A model generated the notes under the pieces. The model was not told the DNA's origin. It saw only the letters and a list, made by a program, of their open reading frames with translations, and did no database searches. Positions 27,164 through 36,742 of a DNA stretch of 64,000 bases are shown here, piece by piece. The stretch spans positions 1 through 64,000 of the forward strand of contig NZ_JAQWFR010000023.1 in the NCBI RefSeq assembly GCF_029238675.1, written 5' to 3'. The stretch is from Oceanicoccus sp. (GTDB lineage Bacteria; Pseudomonadota; Gammaproteobacteria; Pseudomonadales; Dasaniaceae). Position numbers and translations under genes: made by a program. The number at the start of each line of letters is the position of its first letter. Position 1 is the first letter of the stretch.

Positions 27164-29602
27164 ATGAGCGAGAACATCGGCGAAACTATGGAATCCATTG
27201 AATTACCATTGTTGCCATTAAGAGATGTTGTGGTTTACCCACATATGGTTATCCCCTTGTTTGTTGGCCGGGAGCGCTCCATTGAGGCGCTTGAGGATGC
27301 GATGGCCAAAGATAAACAAATCCTGTTGGTCGCCCAGAAAAATGCCTCTGTTGATGATCCCAGTGAAAAAGATATTTACCGGGTAGGCACCGTTTCAACG
27401 GTGTTGCAATTACTTAAGCTGCCTGACGGTACCGTAAAGGTGCTGGTTGAAGGGGGTTATAGAGCGAAACTGGAGACGGTTAATGCCACTGAAAGCTTTT
27501 ATACAGCAGTTACCGTTGCCGATGAGCCCGAGCCGCTTTCTGAGGCGGATGCTGAAGCTCTGGTTCAGGCAACGATGGGCCAGTTTGATAAATACGTAAA
27601 CCTGAGTAAAAAAGTCCCTTCTGAAGTATTGAACTCTGTATCCGGTATTGATGAGCCAGGCCGCCTGGCAGATACCATTGCTGCCCATATGTCCCTTGAG
27701 TTGGAGCAAAAACAGGCCATTCTGGAAGTGGCTGATGTCAACGAGCGTATCGACCACTTGATGGGCTTGATGGAAGCCGAAATTGATCTGTTCCAGGTTG
27801 AAAAACGCATCCGTGGCCGTGTTAAGAAGCAGATGGAGAAAAGCCAGCGCGAGTACTACCTGAATGAGCAAATGAAAGCGATTCAGAAAGAACTGGGCGA
27901 TATGGATGAGGCCCCTAACGAACTCGAAGACCTGCAAAACAAAATTAAAGAAAGCGGTATGAGCAAAGAGGCCGAAGAAAAGGCCAGTGCCGAGCTTAAT
28001 AAACTGAAAATGATGTCACCGATGTCTGCCGAAGCTTCCGTAGTCCGCAGTTATATCGACTGGATGGTCAACGTGCCTTGGAAGAAGCGCTCCAAAGTAA
28101 AGCATGACCTTAAGCGCGCCTCCAAAATCCTTGAAGATGATCACTACGGTCTGGAAGAGGTTAAAGAGCGCATTCTGGAATACCTCGCGGTGCAAAAGCG
28201 CGTTAAAAAGATCAAAGGGCCGGTTCTATGTTTAGTGGGGCCACCGGGGGTGGGTAAAACCTCCTTGGGTGAGTCTATTGCCCGTTCTACTAACCGTAAA
28301 TTTGTGCGCATGGCCTTGGGTGGCGTTCGTGATGAAGCTGAAATTCGTGGCCACCGTCGTACCTATATTGGTTCAATGCCCGGCAAGATCTTGCAGAAGC
28401 TCTCTAAGGTTGAAGTAAAAAATCCCTTATTCCTGCTTGATGAGATCGACAAAATGGGTATGGACAATCGCGGCGACCCAGCCTCAGCCTTACTGGAAGT
28501 GTTAGACCCCGAACAGAACAACAGTTTTAACGACCACTATTTGGAAGTCGATTACGATCTTTCTGATGTGATGTTTATCTGTACCTCCAACTCCATGAAT
28601 ATTCCTGCGCCACTGTTGGATCGTATGGAAGTGATTCGTATTCCCGGCTATACCGAGGACGAGAAGGTCAATATCGCCCAGCGTTACCTAAAACCCAAGG
28701 CGATGAAAAACAATGGTGTCAAAGAAACCGAGCTAACCATTACTGAAGAAGCCATCCGTGACCTGGTGCGTTATTACACCCGTGAGGCGGGGGTGAGAAA
28801 CCTCGAGCGTGAGGTGGCCAAGCTTTGCCGTAAAGTGGTTAAAGAGTTTTCACTGGCAGAAAAAGAAGCCCCCATTACTATAGGGCCTGATGATTTAGAG
28901 CATTACAGTGGTGTGCGTAAATTCAGCTACGGTAAGGCTGAGGAAGCCAGTCAAATCGGTCAGGTTACCGGTCTGGCCTGGACTCAGGTGGGTGGTGAAT
29001 TACTGACTATAGAAGCCGTATCCGTCACCGGTAAAGGACGCCAGGTCAAAACCGGCTCCCTGGGCGATGTGATGCAAGAGTCTATTCAGGCAGCGACCAC
29101 CGTTGTTCGCAGCCGTTCCCAGCTGCTGGGTATTCCTGCCAGATACCACGATGAGCATGACCTGCATATCCACGTGCCAGAGGGTGCAACACCGAAAGAT
29201 GGCCCCAGTGCCGGTATCGGTATGTGCACAGCCCTGGTTTCGGTATTGACGGGTATTCCGGTTAATTCTGATGTGGCTATGACTGGCGAGATCACCTTGC
29301 GTGGCCAGGTTTTACCTATCGGCGGTTTAAAAGAGAAGTTACTGGCTGCTCACAGGGGCGGAATCAAGACTGTTATTATCCCCGATGAAAATAGCCGGGA
29401 CCTGAAAGAAATCCCCGATAATATTAAAGCCGATTTGGTGATTAAACCGGTTAAGTGGATTGATGAAGTCTTAGAAGTTGCGCTTGAAACCATGCCAAAG
29501 CCGCTATCGGATGATGAGTTTTTAAGCAAGTCTGGGGATAATTCCGGGCTAATAAAAGAAAAAGGAAAAAAGGGCGGGAAAAGTCAGGTAAAGGCCCATT
29601 AA
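27164..29602 (+). CDS. lon: ATP-dependent Lon protease
   Basis: 812-residue homohexameric cytoplasmic protease for damaged and regulatory proteins. It has an N-terminal LAN domain (LPLLPLRDVVVYPHMVIPLFVG), a coiled coil (about 190-260), an AAA+ module with Walker A GPPGVGKTS and LLDEIDKMG, and a C-terminal Ser-Lys protease domain (Ser682 in KDGPSAGIGMC, Lys in GGLKEKLLAAHRGG). The tail is Lys/Gly-rich. A sigma32-like promoter lies upstream and hupB downstream, as in E. coli and Pseudomonas. Confidence 0.97.
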   Translation: MSENIGETMESIELPLLPLRDVVVYPHMVIPLFVGRERSIEALEDAMAKDKQILLVAQKNASVDDPSEKDIYRVGTVSTVLQLLKLPDGTVKVLVEGGYRAKLETVNATESFYTAVTVADEPEPLSEADAEALVQATMGQFDKYVNLSKKVPSEVLNSVSGIDEPGRLADTIAAHMSLELEQKQAILEVADVNERIDHLMGLMEAEIDLFQVEKRIRGRVKKQMEKSQREYYLNEQMKAIQKELGDMDEAPNELEDLQNKIKESGMSKEAEEKASAELNKLKMMSPMSAEASVVRSYIDWMVNVPWKKRSKVKHDLKRASKILEDDHYGLEEVKERILEYLAVQKRVKKIKGPVLCLVGPPGVGKTSLGESIARSTNRKFVRMALGGVRDEAEIRGHRRTYIGSMPGKILQKLSKVEVKNPLFLLDEIDKMGMDNRGDPASALLEVLDPEQNNSFNDHYLEVDYDLSDVMFICTSNSMNIPAPLLDRMEVIRIPGYTEDEKVNIAQRYLKPKAMKNNGVKETELTITEEAIRDLVRYYTREAGVRNLEREVAKLCRKVVKEFSLAEKEAPITIGPDDLEHYSGVRKFSYGKAEEASQIGQVTGLAWTQVGGELLTIEAVSVTGKGRQVKTGSLGDVMQESIQAATTVVRSRSQLLGIPARYHDEHDLHIHVPEGATPKDGPSAGIGMCTALVSVLTGIPVNSDVAMTGEITLRGQVLPIGGLKEKLLAAHRGGIKTVIIPDENSRDLKEIPDNIKADLVIKPVKWIDEVLEVALETMPKPLSDDEFLSKSGDNSGLIKEKGKKGGKSQVKAH

Positions 29603-29618
29603 ATAATAGCTTTTCAGC

Positions 29619-29647
29619 TTGACCGTCATGGGCGCAATTGGTATAAA
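29619..29647 (+). promoter_or_regulatory. Sigma70 promoter of hupB
   Basis: TTGACC at 29619-29624, 17-base spacer, TATAAA at 29642-29647. The -10 box sits in a small inverted repeat (GCAATT/AATTGC). A start near 29654 would give a leader of about 150 nt before the GTG of hupB. Confidence 0.75.
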
Positions 29648-29805
29648 TTGCGTCCTGCATTAATTAAAGCCGAATTATTAGAAATAATAAAACGGAAACC
29701 AAATTTTTGGCTTTAGTTTTTGTTATCGCACAATACAGACTATGCAGGCTGTAATTAGATAACCAGTGAAAACCTAAAAGCGTATATTCTTAAAAGGGGA
29801 TAAGT

Positions 29806-30078
29806 GTGAACAAATCTGAGTTGATTGAAGCAATTGCGGCGTCTGCCGATTTACCTAAAGCTGCTGCTGGCCGTGCGCTGGATGCTATGGTTGATACCAT
29901 TACTGGCGCATTAAAAGAAGATGACCAGGTTGTATTAGTGGGTTTTGGTACTTTCTCGGTAAAAGATCGTGCAGCTCGTACAGGTCGCAACCCTCAAACG
30001 GGTGCAGAAATCCAGATTAAAGCGGCTAAAGTACCTGGTTTTAAAGCGGGTAAAGCCCTGAAAGACGCTGTCAATTAA
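29806..30078 (+). CDS. hupB: DNA-binding protein HU-beta
   Basis: 90-residue histone-like protein that bends DNA. It starts at GTG 29806 ([18 protein letters not shown]) with AAGGGG upstream. [25 protein letters not shown] is the conserved beta-arm region, and the [13 protein letters not shown] end is typical. A terminator follows before ppiD. Confidence 0.97.
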   Translation: MNKSELIEAIAASADLPKAAAGRALDAMVDTITGALKEDDQVVLVGFGTFSVKDRAARTGRNPQTGAEIQIKAAKVPGFKAGKALKDAVN

Positions 30079-30175
30079 TTCTATTTTTAGCCTGCCGTTT
30101 TGTGGACAGGCTGATTGAAACAATAGTAAAAATAGCGACAGTAATTACTAGTTTGAAGTCAATATTTAAATTTTC

Positions 30176-30206
30176 AAAAAGGCGCATCTATCGATGCGCT
30201 TTTTTT
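30176..30206 (+). terminator. Rho-independent terminator after hupB
   Basis: Stem GCGCATC/GATGCGC flanked by A and T runs, with loop TATC and at least seven T, about 100 bases past the hupB stop and 30 before ppiD. Confidence 0.88.
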
Positions 30207-30236
30207 GGTTAAAGGAAACGCTCTGCGGGGGCTCAA

Positions 30237-32117
30237 ATGCTGCAAAATATTCGTAATAATAGCCAGGGGTTAGTGGCCAAATTTATTATTGGTTTGATCA
30301 TCATACCGTTTGCTCTATTTGGTATTGATAGCCTGGTGGGTGGTGGTGGGCCTGCCAACGTCGCCACTGTTAATGGTGAAGACATTACTTTAATGGAATT
30401 AGACCAGGCGATGAATCTGGAGCGCCGTCGGCTGCTTAACCGTATGGGTGAAAATGCTGACCCCTCATTGCTGACAGATGAGTTATTGCGTGGCCCGGTA
30501 CTGGAACGCTTAATTCAGCAGCACTTATTAATGCAAGCGGCTAGTGACGAGTCTGTAGTGGTATCGGCAACCGCCATTGATCAGGCCATAGTTAATATGA
30601 GCCAGTTTCAGGAAAATGGTCAGTTTTCTCCCCAGCTGTATCAAAACATCTTGCGTAGCAATGGTTATACCCCCAGTTATTTTAAGCAAATGATGTCTGA
30701 TGAAATGGCGAGTAGCCAGCTTAATGCTGGTATTGCCGGTTCTGCTTTTGTCACTGAGGCTGAGTTAGAACAGGTTGCCAGTATCGTTGGTCAGCAAAGA
30801 AGCTTCCGTTATTTTATTCTGCCTAAAGCTAAAGTTGCTGCACAGGTTCAAGTGACTGATGCAGAAGTACAAGCCTACTACGACGCCAATATCGACAGCT
30901 TCCAGTCAGAAGACCAGGTAAAACTTGAGTATATTGAATTAAAACAACAGGACTTTTTTAAGCCTGTATCTGATGAAGATCTGCAGCGTGCCTATGCAGA
31001 GGATATCGAGTCATTTAACTCTCAGGAAGAGCGCAGGGTATCCCACATCCTTATTGAGCTTAGTGATGACCGGGATGAAGCTGAGGCCCGAGCCATAATC
31101 GAATCATTGATGAAAAAGTTGGATAATGGAGATGACTTTGGCGCGCTGGCTACAGAGTTTTCTGATGACCGGGGTTCTGCGCGTAATGGTGGTGACCTGG
31201 GTTATACTCAGGGTGATACCTTTCCTGAAGAGTTTGAAACAGCCTTGGCTGAATTGGATGTTGATCAGGTGTCCGCACCGGTGTTAACAGATGCCGGTTT
31301 CCACTTAATCAAGGCTACCGAAATCAAACAGGGCGATAAGCCTTCCTTTGACGACCGTAAACCAATACTCGCTCAACGTATTCAGCTGGCCGCAGCTGAG
31401 GCTGATTTTATCAAGGCAGTAGAAAACCTGCGTGACCTGGTATTTAACTCAGAGGGCCTTTCATCACCCGCTAAGGAACTCTCAGTCGACGTTAAGCAAT
31501 CTGCACTTATTGGTCGCGCCAGTGCCACCGGCACCTTGGCAAATACTCAAGTACTCGCAGCTGCGTTCAGTACCGATGTGCTGGAAGACGGCAACAACAG
31601 TGAAGTACTGGAGCTTGCTACGGACCACTTTATCGTTGTCAATGTACTTGAGCACCAGCCGCCCGCAGCCAAGCCTTTAAGCGATGTTAAGGCAGGTATC
31701 GTAGCTCAGTTATCCGCAACGCGATCCACCGAGCTTGCCCTTAAATTAGCTGAAGATTCCCTTGCGGCACTGTCTGCTGGTAGTGCTTTGGAGGCGGTCG
31801 CCAAAGCCGGCGATTATGAATGGCAGGTTCAGCAAAATATTAACCGCAATAATGTTGCTGTTGACCCCGGTTTATTATCAGCGGTATTCGCTATGCCGGC
31901 GGTAAGTGATGGTGCTGTTGTTAATAAGGCGTTGAGCTTGTCGAATGGTGATGTAGCTGTGGTGCAATTAGAAGAGGTAGAAGATGGCAGTTGGAAGCAA
32001 TTTTCCATTGCCGAACAGCGTGGTTTGAAGTCAGAGCTAGAGCGTAATTCGAGTGCGCGCAGTATCAGCGGCTTTTTAAATATGCTGAGAGAAAACGCAG
32101 AAATCACTATTTTATAA
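30237..32117 (+). CDS. ppiD: Periplasmic chaperone PpiD (SurA-like N-domain, parvulin domain)
   Basis: 626-residue inner-membrane-anchored periplasmic folding factor near the Sec translocon. It has an N-terminal cytoplasmic stub, one transmembrane helix (FIIGLIIIPFALFGI, about 17-31), a SurA_N-like chaperone region (about 35-190) and a parvulin domain (about 262-365, RRVSHILIEL and GGDLGYTQGDTFPEEFETAL), followed by the C-terminal region. Position after hupB is conserved. PpiD parvulin domains often lack strong isomerase activity, so the chaperone role is the safer call. Confidence 0.94.
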   Translation: MLQNIRNNSQGLVAKFIIGLIIIPFALFGIDSLVGGGGPANVATVNGEDITLMELDQAMNLERRRLLNRMGENADPSLLTDELLRGPVLERLIQQHLLMQAASDESVVVSATAIDQAIVNMSQFQENGQFSPQLYQNILRSNGYTPSYFKQMMSDEMASSQLNAGIAGSAFVTEAELEQVASIVGQQRSFRYFILPKAKVAAQVQVTDAEVQAYYDANIDSFQSEDQVKLEYIELKQQDFFKPVSDEDLQRAYAEDIESFNSQEERRVSHILIELSDDRDEAEARAIIESLMKKLDNGDDFGALATEFSDDRGSARNGGDLGYTQGDTFPEEFETALAELDVDQVSAPVLTDAGFHLIKATEIKQGDKPSFDDRKPILAQRIQLAAAEADFIKAVENLRDLVFNSEGLSSPAKELSVDVKQSALIGRASATGTLANTQVLAAAFSTDVLEDGNNSEVLELATDHFIVVNVLEHQPPAAKPLSDVKAGIVAQLSATRSTELALKLAEDSLAALSAGSALEAVAKAGDYEWQVQQNINRNNVAVDPGLLSAVFAMPAVSDGAVVNKALSLSNGDVAVVQLEEVEDGSWKQFSIAEQRGLKSELERNSSARSISGFLNMLRENAEITIL

Positions 32118-32161
32118 GTTTGATTAGCATAAATTATATTTTATTTTAGGAGTTGTTAGAC

Positions 32162-33343
32162 GTGTACAAGGTGCTCACTTTAAACCAGATATCCGTTAAA
32201 GGCCTGGATAGACTTCCCCGTGATAACTATGAAATCGCCAGCGAATTTTCAACCCCGGATGCTGTTTTATTAAGAAGCCATAAACTCAAGCCTGAAGATA
32301 TTCCCGCCTCAGTGTTGGGTATAGGCCGCGCTGGTGCAGGTTATAATAATATTCCTGTTGAACATTGTACTGACCAGGGTATTCCGGTTTTTAATACCCC
32401 TGGTGCCAATGCTAATGCTGTAAAAGAATTAATTGTTTCTGCTCTGACCCTGGGTTCCCGCGGTATTTTGGAAGGTATCGACTATGTTGATACCTTGTCA
32501 GATATGACCGACGGTGCTGAAATGAGCAAGCTGCTGGAGAAAGAGAAAAAGCGTTTTAAAGGTAACGAATTAGCGGGTAAAACTTTAGGTGTTATTGGTC
32601 TGGGTGCTATCGGCTCAATGGTTGCTGATACGGCTTTAAGTTTAGGTATGCAGGTTGCCGGTTATGATCCGGCCTTGTCGGTTGATGCAGCCTGGCGTCT
32701 ATCCAGCGATATCAAAAAGGTCGATAATATTGCCTCTTTGGTCTCTCGTTCTGATTATATTACTTTGCATTTGCCGGTTCTTGATGCCACTCGCGGTATG
32801 ATTAATAGCGACCTGCTCTCAAACCTAAAAGAAGGTGCAATTTTATTAAACTTCGCCCGCGAAGAAATTGTTGATACCCCATCCGTGGTTGAAGCCCTGG
32901 AGTCAGGCAGATTAGCTAAATATATTGCTGATTTCCCGTCGCCGTCATTGATTGGTGTTAGAGGTGCTGTATTGACTCCACATATCGGTGCCAGTACCGA
33001 TGAGGCGGAAGAGAACTGTGCCGTAATGGCGGCCAACCAACTTAAGGACTTCCTTGAGAATGGCAATATTAAAAACTCTGTTAACTTTCCGCCGCTAAAT
33101 CTTGAGCGTACTCCAGGCTGTGAAAGTGTTCGCCTGTCGATCAGTAATCGCAATGTACCCAAAATTTTAGGCAGCATTCTGTCTATTTTCGCTGATGAAA
33201 ATATCAATGTAGTCGATATGCTTAATAAGAGCCGTGACGAAATTGCCTACAACCTGATTGATGTTGATGCTGCACCATCGGAAAATGTGTTGCAGCAAAT
33301 GCGTGCCATTGAAGGTGTCGTAAATGTTCGTTTAATTGGTTAG
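32162..33343 (+). CDS. serA: D-3-phosphoglycerate dehydrogenase (short, ACT-domain type)
   Basis: NAD-dependent oxidation of 3-phosphoglycerate, first step of serine synthesis. 393 residues from GTG 32162 (TAGGAG nine bases upstream); an in-frame TTG at 32153 is weaker. The N-terminal substrate domain includes GRAGAGYNNIPVE. The Rossmann motif is LGVIGLGAIGSMVADTAL. The catalytic Arg-Glu-His are represented by NFAREEIVD, the following acidic segment and LTPHIGAST. A C-terminal ACT domain (about 325-393) probably binds serine for feedback. This is the form without the intervening domain. Confidence 0.9.
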   Translation: MYKVLTLNQISVKGLDRLPRDNYEIASEFSTPDAVLLRSHKLKPEDIPASVLGIGRAGAGYNNIPVEHCTDQGIPVFNTPGANANAVKELIVSALTLGSRGILEGIDYVDTLSDMTDGAEMSKLLEKEKKRFKGNELAGKTLGVIGLGAIGSMVADTALSLGMQVAGYDPALSVDAAWRLSSDIKKVDNIASLVSRSDYITLHLPVLDATRGMINSDLLSNLKEGAILLNFAREEIVDTPSVVEALESGRLAKYIADFPSPSLIGVRGAVLTPHIGASTDEAEENCAVMAANQLKDFLENGNIKNSVNFPPLNLERTPGCESVRLSISNRNVPKILGSILSIFADENINVVDMLNKSRDEIAYNLIDVDAAPSENVLQQMRAIEGVVNVRLIG

Positions 33344-33371
33344 TCTTAAAAGACCCAGGCTAATTATTAAA

Positions 33372-33396
33372 GGGTTCTTTCGAGAGCCCTTTTTTG
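33372..33396 (+). terminator. Rho-independent terminator after serA
   Basis: Stem GGGTTCT/AGAGCCC with one G-T pair, loop TTCG, followed by TTTTTT, 28 bases past the serA stop. Confidence 0.88.
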
Positions 33397-33473
33397 TGTC
33401 TGTTGACAAACCGGGGTGGGTGGCTCTACTGTTTGGCTTCTATAATCAATCTATGAGCAAGAAAGGGTGGTTT

Positions 33474-34064
33474 ATGATATCGCTACGTATACTTAAACTC
33501 GGTATGGTCTTGGCTATCGCTGCGTTATTGCAGGCCTGTCAGTCATCTTATATTGCTGAACGAACGGAACACTACTCCAGAAAAATAGGTGTGATTAATC
33601 AGTTTGAAGTAAGTCGATGGCATAACCGGGTAATCACCACAAATAATCAAATCAGTGTTATCTGTGATGATGTTGAAAAGGTCGACGTGATTTTGTTGAG
33701 TGAAGTCATTGCCAAGGGCTTGGCGCCTCATTTCAAAAGTGTCACCGGTGGTGATTCTAAAGATACTATCGATGCTGCGATAGCCTTAACCAAAATCCAT
33801 GGCAACAACTTTCTGGTCTATGTAGAGGTGGTTGAGAATAACGCCATTATAGAACCTGAAGAAACTGAACCAACCACCAACTATAGTCGTATGAAATTAA
33901 TACTTACTGTTGTTGATGTAATTAGCGAAACAACCGTCGATAAAATCCTATTGACCGCCGAGACCTCCAACTTAAATTTTTGGGGTAACGAAATACCAGA
34001 GCTATTGGCTAGCCCCATTGCTTATGTTGGTCAAATACTGACAGATTCGCCAGTGGGCAATTAG
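33474..34064 (+). CDS. DUF4823-like lipoprotein
   Basis: 196 residues from ATG 33474 (GAAAGGG upstream); a start at 33453 would add seven. The N-terminal helix ends in a lipobox LLQAC with Cys22, so it is exported and lipid-anchored. The following Ser-Ser suggests outer-membrane sorting. The body (VILLSEVIAKGLAPHF, NFLVYVEVVENNAI, MKLILTVVDVISETTVDKILL) looks like a DUF4823-type fold found in other gammaproteobacterial lipoproteins. The family name is from memory and the function is unknown. It is followed by a DUF1285 gene after 17 bases. Confidence 0.65.
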   Translation: MISLRILKLGMVLAIAALLQACQSSYIAERTEHYSRKIGVINQFEVSRWHNRVITTNNQISVICDDVEKVDVILLSEVIAKGLAPHFKSVTGGDSKDTIDAAIALTKIHGNNFLVYVEVVENNAIIEPEETEPTTNYSRMKLILTVVDVISETTVDKILLTAETSNLNFWGNEIPELLASPIAYVGQILTDSPVGN

Positions 34065-34081
34065 CTTCAATTGAGGTAATA

Positions 34082-34624
34082 ATGAAGAATGGTTCGGGTA
34101 ATATAGAAAGTATCGAGCAGCACCTCAAAGGTCAAACAGGAAAGCCCCCGCTGCATCTTTGGAATCCTGAGTTGAGTGGTGATATTGATATAGTGATCAA
34201 GTCCAATGGTGACTGGTTTCACGATGGCTCGCTGATTAAGCGACGCGCCCTGGTTAAATTATTTTCCACTATCTTGCGCCGCGAGGACGACGGTGATTAT
34301 TACCTATTAACCCCAGTTGAAAAATGGCGCATCCAGGTTGAGCAAACTGCACTTATTATTGTGGATATGGATGTTGTTAATGCCGGGGAAGCTGATCAAC
34401 GTATTATTTTTACCACTAATGTGGATGACCAATATACCCTCAGTGAAAAATACCCTTTAATGACTTCTTCTGCTGAATCCGCTCCAGTTATAGAGTTGGA
34501 TCAACAACTAACAGCTAAGCTCAATCGCGCTGTTTTTTATCGCTTGGCAGAGTTTGCCCTGGAAAAGCAGGGGCGTTTTTTTGTTATGAGCGAGGGTTCT
34601 GAATTTCACTTGGGTGCTGATTAA
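34082..34624 (+). CDS. DUF1285 family protein
   Basis: 180-residue cytoplasmic protein. The core PLHLWNPELSGDIDIVIKSNGDWFHDGSLI and YYLLTPVEKWRIQVE are typical of DUF1285, a small conserved family without established function. It is co-directional with the lipoprotein (17-bp gap). A repeat element (34641-34743) follows, then the convergent ETF-QO gene. Confidence 0.85.
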   Translation: MKNGSGNIESIEQHLKGQTGKPPLHLWNPELSGDIDIVIKSNGDWFHDGSLIKRRALVKLFSTILRREDDGDYYLLTPVEKWRIQVEQTALIIVDMDVVNAGEADQRIIFTTNVDDQYTLSEKYPLMTSSAESAPVIELDQQLTAKLNRAVFYRLAEFALEKQGRFFVMSEGSEFHLGAD

Positions 34625-34640
34625 CCATAAAAACCAAGTT

Positions 34641-34743
34641 GTCGCCCTCGCGAAGGCGGGGGCCCAGACTGCGTGCTCATGCTGTAGATTTCCGCCGAAG
34701 CGTAAATCTACAGCACTGGATTCCCGCCTTCGCGGGAATGACG
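34641..34743. repeat. REP/MITE-like palindromic element, copy
   Basis: About 103 bp with the same end modules (CGCGAAGGCGGG and CCCGCCTTCGCGGG) and a central hairpin in which GCTGTAGATTT pairs with AAATCTACAGC. It lies between the convergent DUF1285 and ETF-QO genes. Confidence 0.88.
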
Positions 34744-34750
34744 AGGTGTG

Positions 34751-36391
34751 TTACATGTTCGGATAATTCGGTCCGCCCAATCCTTCAGGGGTTACCCAAA
34801 CAATATTTTGTGACGGATCTTTAATATCGCAGGTCTTACAGTGCACGCAGTTCTGGCCATTAATCTGGAAGCGCTTGTCGCCATTGGCTTCTTCTACGAT
34901 TTCATAAACACCGGCAGGGCAGTAACGCTGAGCGGGTTCATCGTACATGGGCAGGTTTTTCATCAGCGGTATATCAGCATCCTTGAGTGTTAAGTGGCAG
35001 GGCTGATCTTCTTCATGGTTAGTGTTCGATAGAAATACAGAAGACAACTTATCAAAGCTGATAACACCATCAGGTTTTGGGTATTCAATTTTTGGCATCT
35101 CAGAGGCAGGTTTAAGCGTCTGGTAATCCGGGGTTTTATCGCGAAGGGTAAATGGCAGTTTGCCCTGGAAAATACCCTGGTCGATAAAGGCCAGTGCCGC
35201 ACCCACCATGCCGCCAAACTTATGCAGCAATGGGCCGAAGTTGCGCCATTTCTGTAATTCATCATTAAGCCACGAAGAATCAAAGCGGTTAGCATAATCA
35301 ACCAGGTCAGCACCACTAATAGCATTGTCTGCGGTTAATGCAGCATGCAGCGTATCAGCGGCCAACATACCTGACTTCATGGCGGTATGGCTGCCTTTGA
35401 TTCTGGCAAAGTTTAAGGTACCGGCATCATCACCGATTAATAAACCACCCGGGAAGCTCATTTTAGGTCGAGACTGTGGGCCACCTTTAATAAGTGCTCT
35501 CGCACCATAAGAAATACGAGTACCGCCTTCCAAATAGCTCTTGATTTTGTCGTGTTGCTTCCATTGTTGGAATTCGTCAAATGGAGAGACATGCGGGTTT
35601 GTATAACTTAATGGCACCACATAGCCGATAGCAATTTGATTGCCTTCCGCGTGATATAAGTAGCTACCTGAGGCTGTGCCTTTAGAAGCGGGCCAGCCAG
35701 TGGTGTGAATAACCAGTCCGGCTTGATGTTTGGATTCGTCGATTTCCCAGATTTCTTTAAAGCCGATGCCGTAGTGTTGAGGGTCACAGCCTTCATCAAG
35801 ATTAAATTTCTCGATCAGTTGCTTGCCCAAGTGACCGCGACAACCTTCAGAAAATACCGTGTACTTGGCATGGAGTTCCATGCCCGGCATATAAGCGTCT
35901 TTATGGCTGCCATCAGCGGCAACGCCCATATCACCGGTGGCAATACCTTTGACGCTGCCATCGTCGTTATACAGGACTTCTGCGGCGGCAAAACCCGGGT
36001 AAATTTCTACACCCATGGCCTCTGCTTGTTCTGCCAGCCAGCGGCAAACATTAGCCAGGCTAATGACATAATTGCCATCATTGTGGAAACCGGGGGCAAA
36101 CATCAGCGGAACGCTAATAGCGCTGGACTGATTGTTCATTAGCATCACCTTGTCTTCGGTGACAGGAACATTGAGAGGGGCGCCGCGCTCTTTCCAATCA
36201 GGAAAAAGCTCGGTTATGGCCTTGGGGTCCATAACCGCGCCAGAAAGAATATGTGCGCCAACTTCAGCGCCTTTCTCTACCACACAGACTGTAATGTCTT
36301 CGCTTAACTGGCGAATGCGGCAAGCAGCTGATAGTCCAGCAGGGCCAGCACCGACGATAACAACGTCGAATTCCATAGATTCACGTTCCAC
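34751..36391 (-). CDS. etfD: Electron-transfer flavoprotein:ubiquinone oxidoreductase
   Basis: Membrane-associated FAD/4Fe-4S enzyme passing electrons from reduced ETF to quinone. 546 residues from GTG 36391, preceded by GAGG at nine bases; this gives (M)ERESMEFDVVIVGAGPAG, matching the Pseudomonas N-terminus better than the upstream ATG. The FAD dinucleotide motif is GAGPAGLSAA. The quinone-binding middle includes HTTGWPASKGT. The C-terminal 4Fe-4S cysteines lie in RYCPAGVYE and NCVHCKTCD. It is divergent from etfBA, forming one functional locus. Confidence 0.96.
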   Translation of the reverse strand: MERESMEFDVVIVGAGPAGLSAACRIRQLSEDITVCVVEKGAEVGAHILSGAVMDPKAITELFPDWKERGAPLNVPVTEDKVMLMNNQSSAISVPLMFAPGFHNDGNYVISLANVCRWLAEQAEAMGVEIYPGFAAAEVLYNDDGSVKGIATGDMGVAADGSHKDAYMPGMELHAKYTVFSEGCRGHLGKQLIEKFNLDEGCDPQHYGIGFKEIWEIDESKHQAGLVIHTTGWPASKGTASGSYLYHAEGNQIAIGYVVPLSYTNPHVSPFDEFQQWKQHDKIKSYLEGGTRISYGARALIKGGPQSRPKMSFPGGLLIGDDAGTLNFARIKGSHTAMKSGMLAADTLHAALTADNAISGADLVDYANRFDSSWLNDELQKWRNFGPLLHKFGGMVGAALAFIDQGIFQGKLPFTLRDKTPDYQTLKPASEMPKIEYPKPDGVISFDKLSSVFLSNTNHEEDQPCHLTLKDADIPLMKNLPMYDEPAQRYCPAGVYEIVEEANGDKRFQINGQNCVHCKTCDIKDPSQNIVWVTPEGLGGPNYPNM

Positions 36392-36742
36392 AACAATAGT
36401 CCTCATACTCGTCAAATAGGGTAGCGCGTAAAGGTTTCAGTTCAGGCGCTCGAAGGGCGGTAAGTATATATATTCATTTATAAAAGTGCCATTAGCCATA
36501 GGAAGCAAATGGTAGAGATTTTGGAGGGATTGTATAAGAGGTGTGAATGTAGTTAATTCACCGGCTAAATAGACTTTTATAAACGACAGTTTGGTAGTTT
36601 ATGTATGTTTGGTTGTTATAAAAAGTTATTGACCTGCAGGCCTTTAAGCGTCAACATACGCGCGTTTTTTCGGGGCTACTCGATACCTCTATGGTTTTAA
36701 CGGCGAGTAGCCAAATTTTGTGACTTCAAAACGGAGAATCTT
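36392..36742. promoter_or_regulatory. Divergent etf-QO/etfBA regulatory region
   Basis: A 351-bp spacer between divergent genes of one pathway, so it must hold both promoters. I do not see a clear consensus pair. A perfect 9-bp inverted repeat (GGCTACTCG at 36674-36682 and CGAGTAGCC at 36704-36712, 21-base loop) ends 30 bases before the etfB ATG. It could be an operator or an mRNA leader hairpin. Confidence 0.5.
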
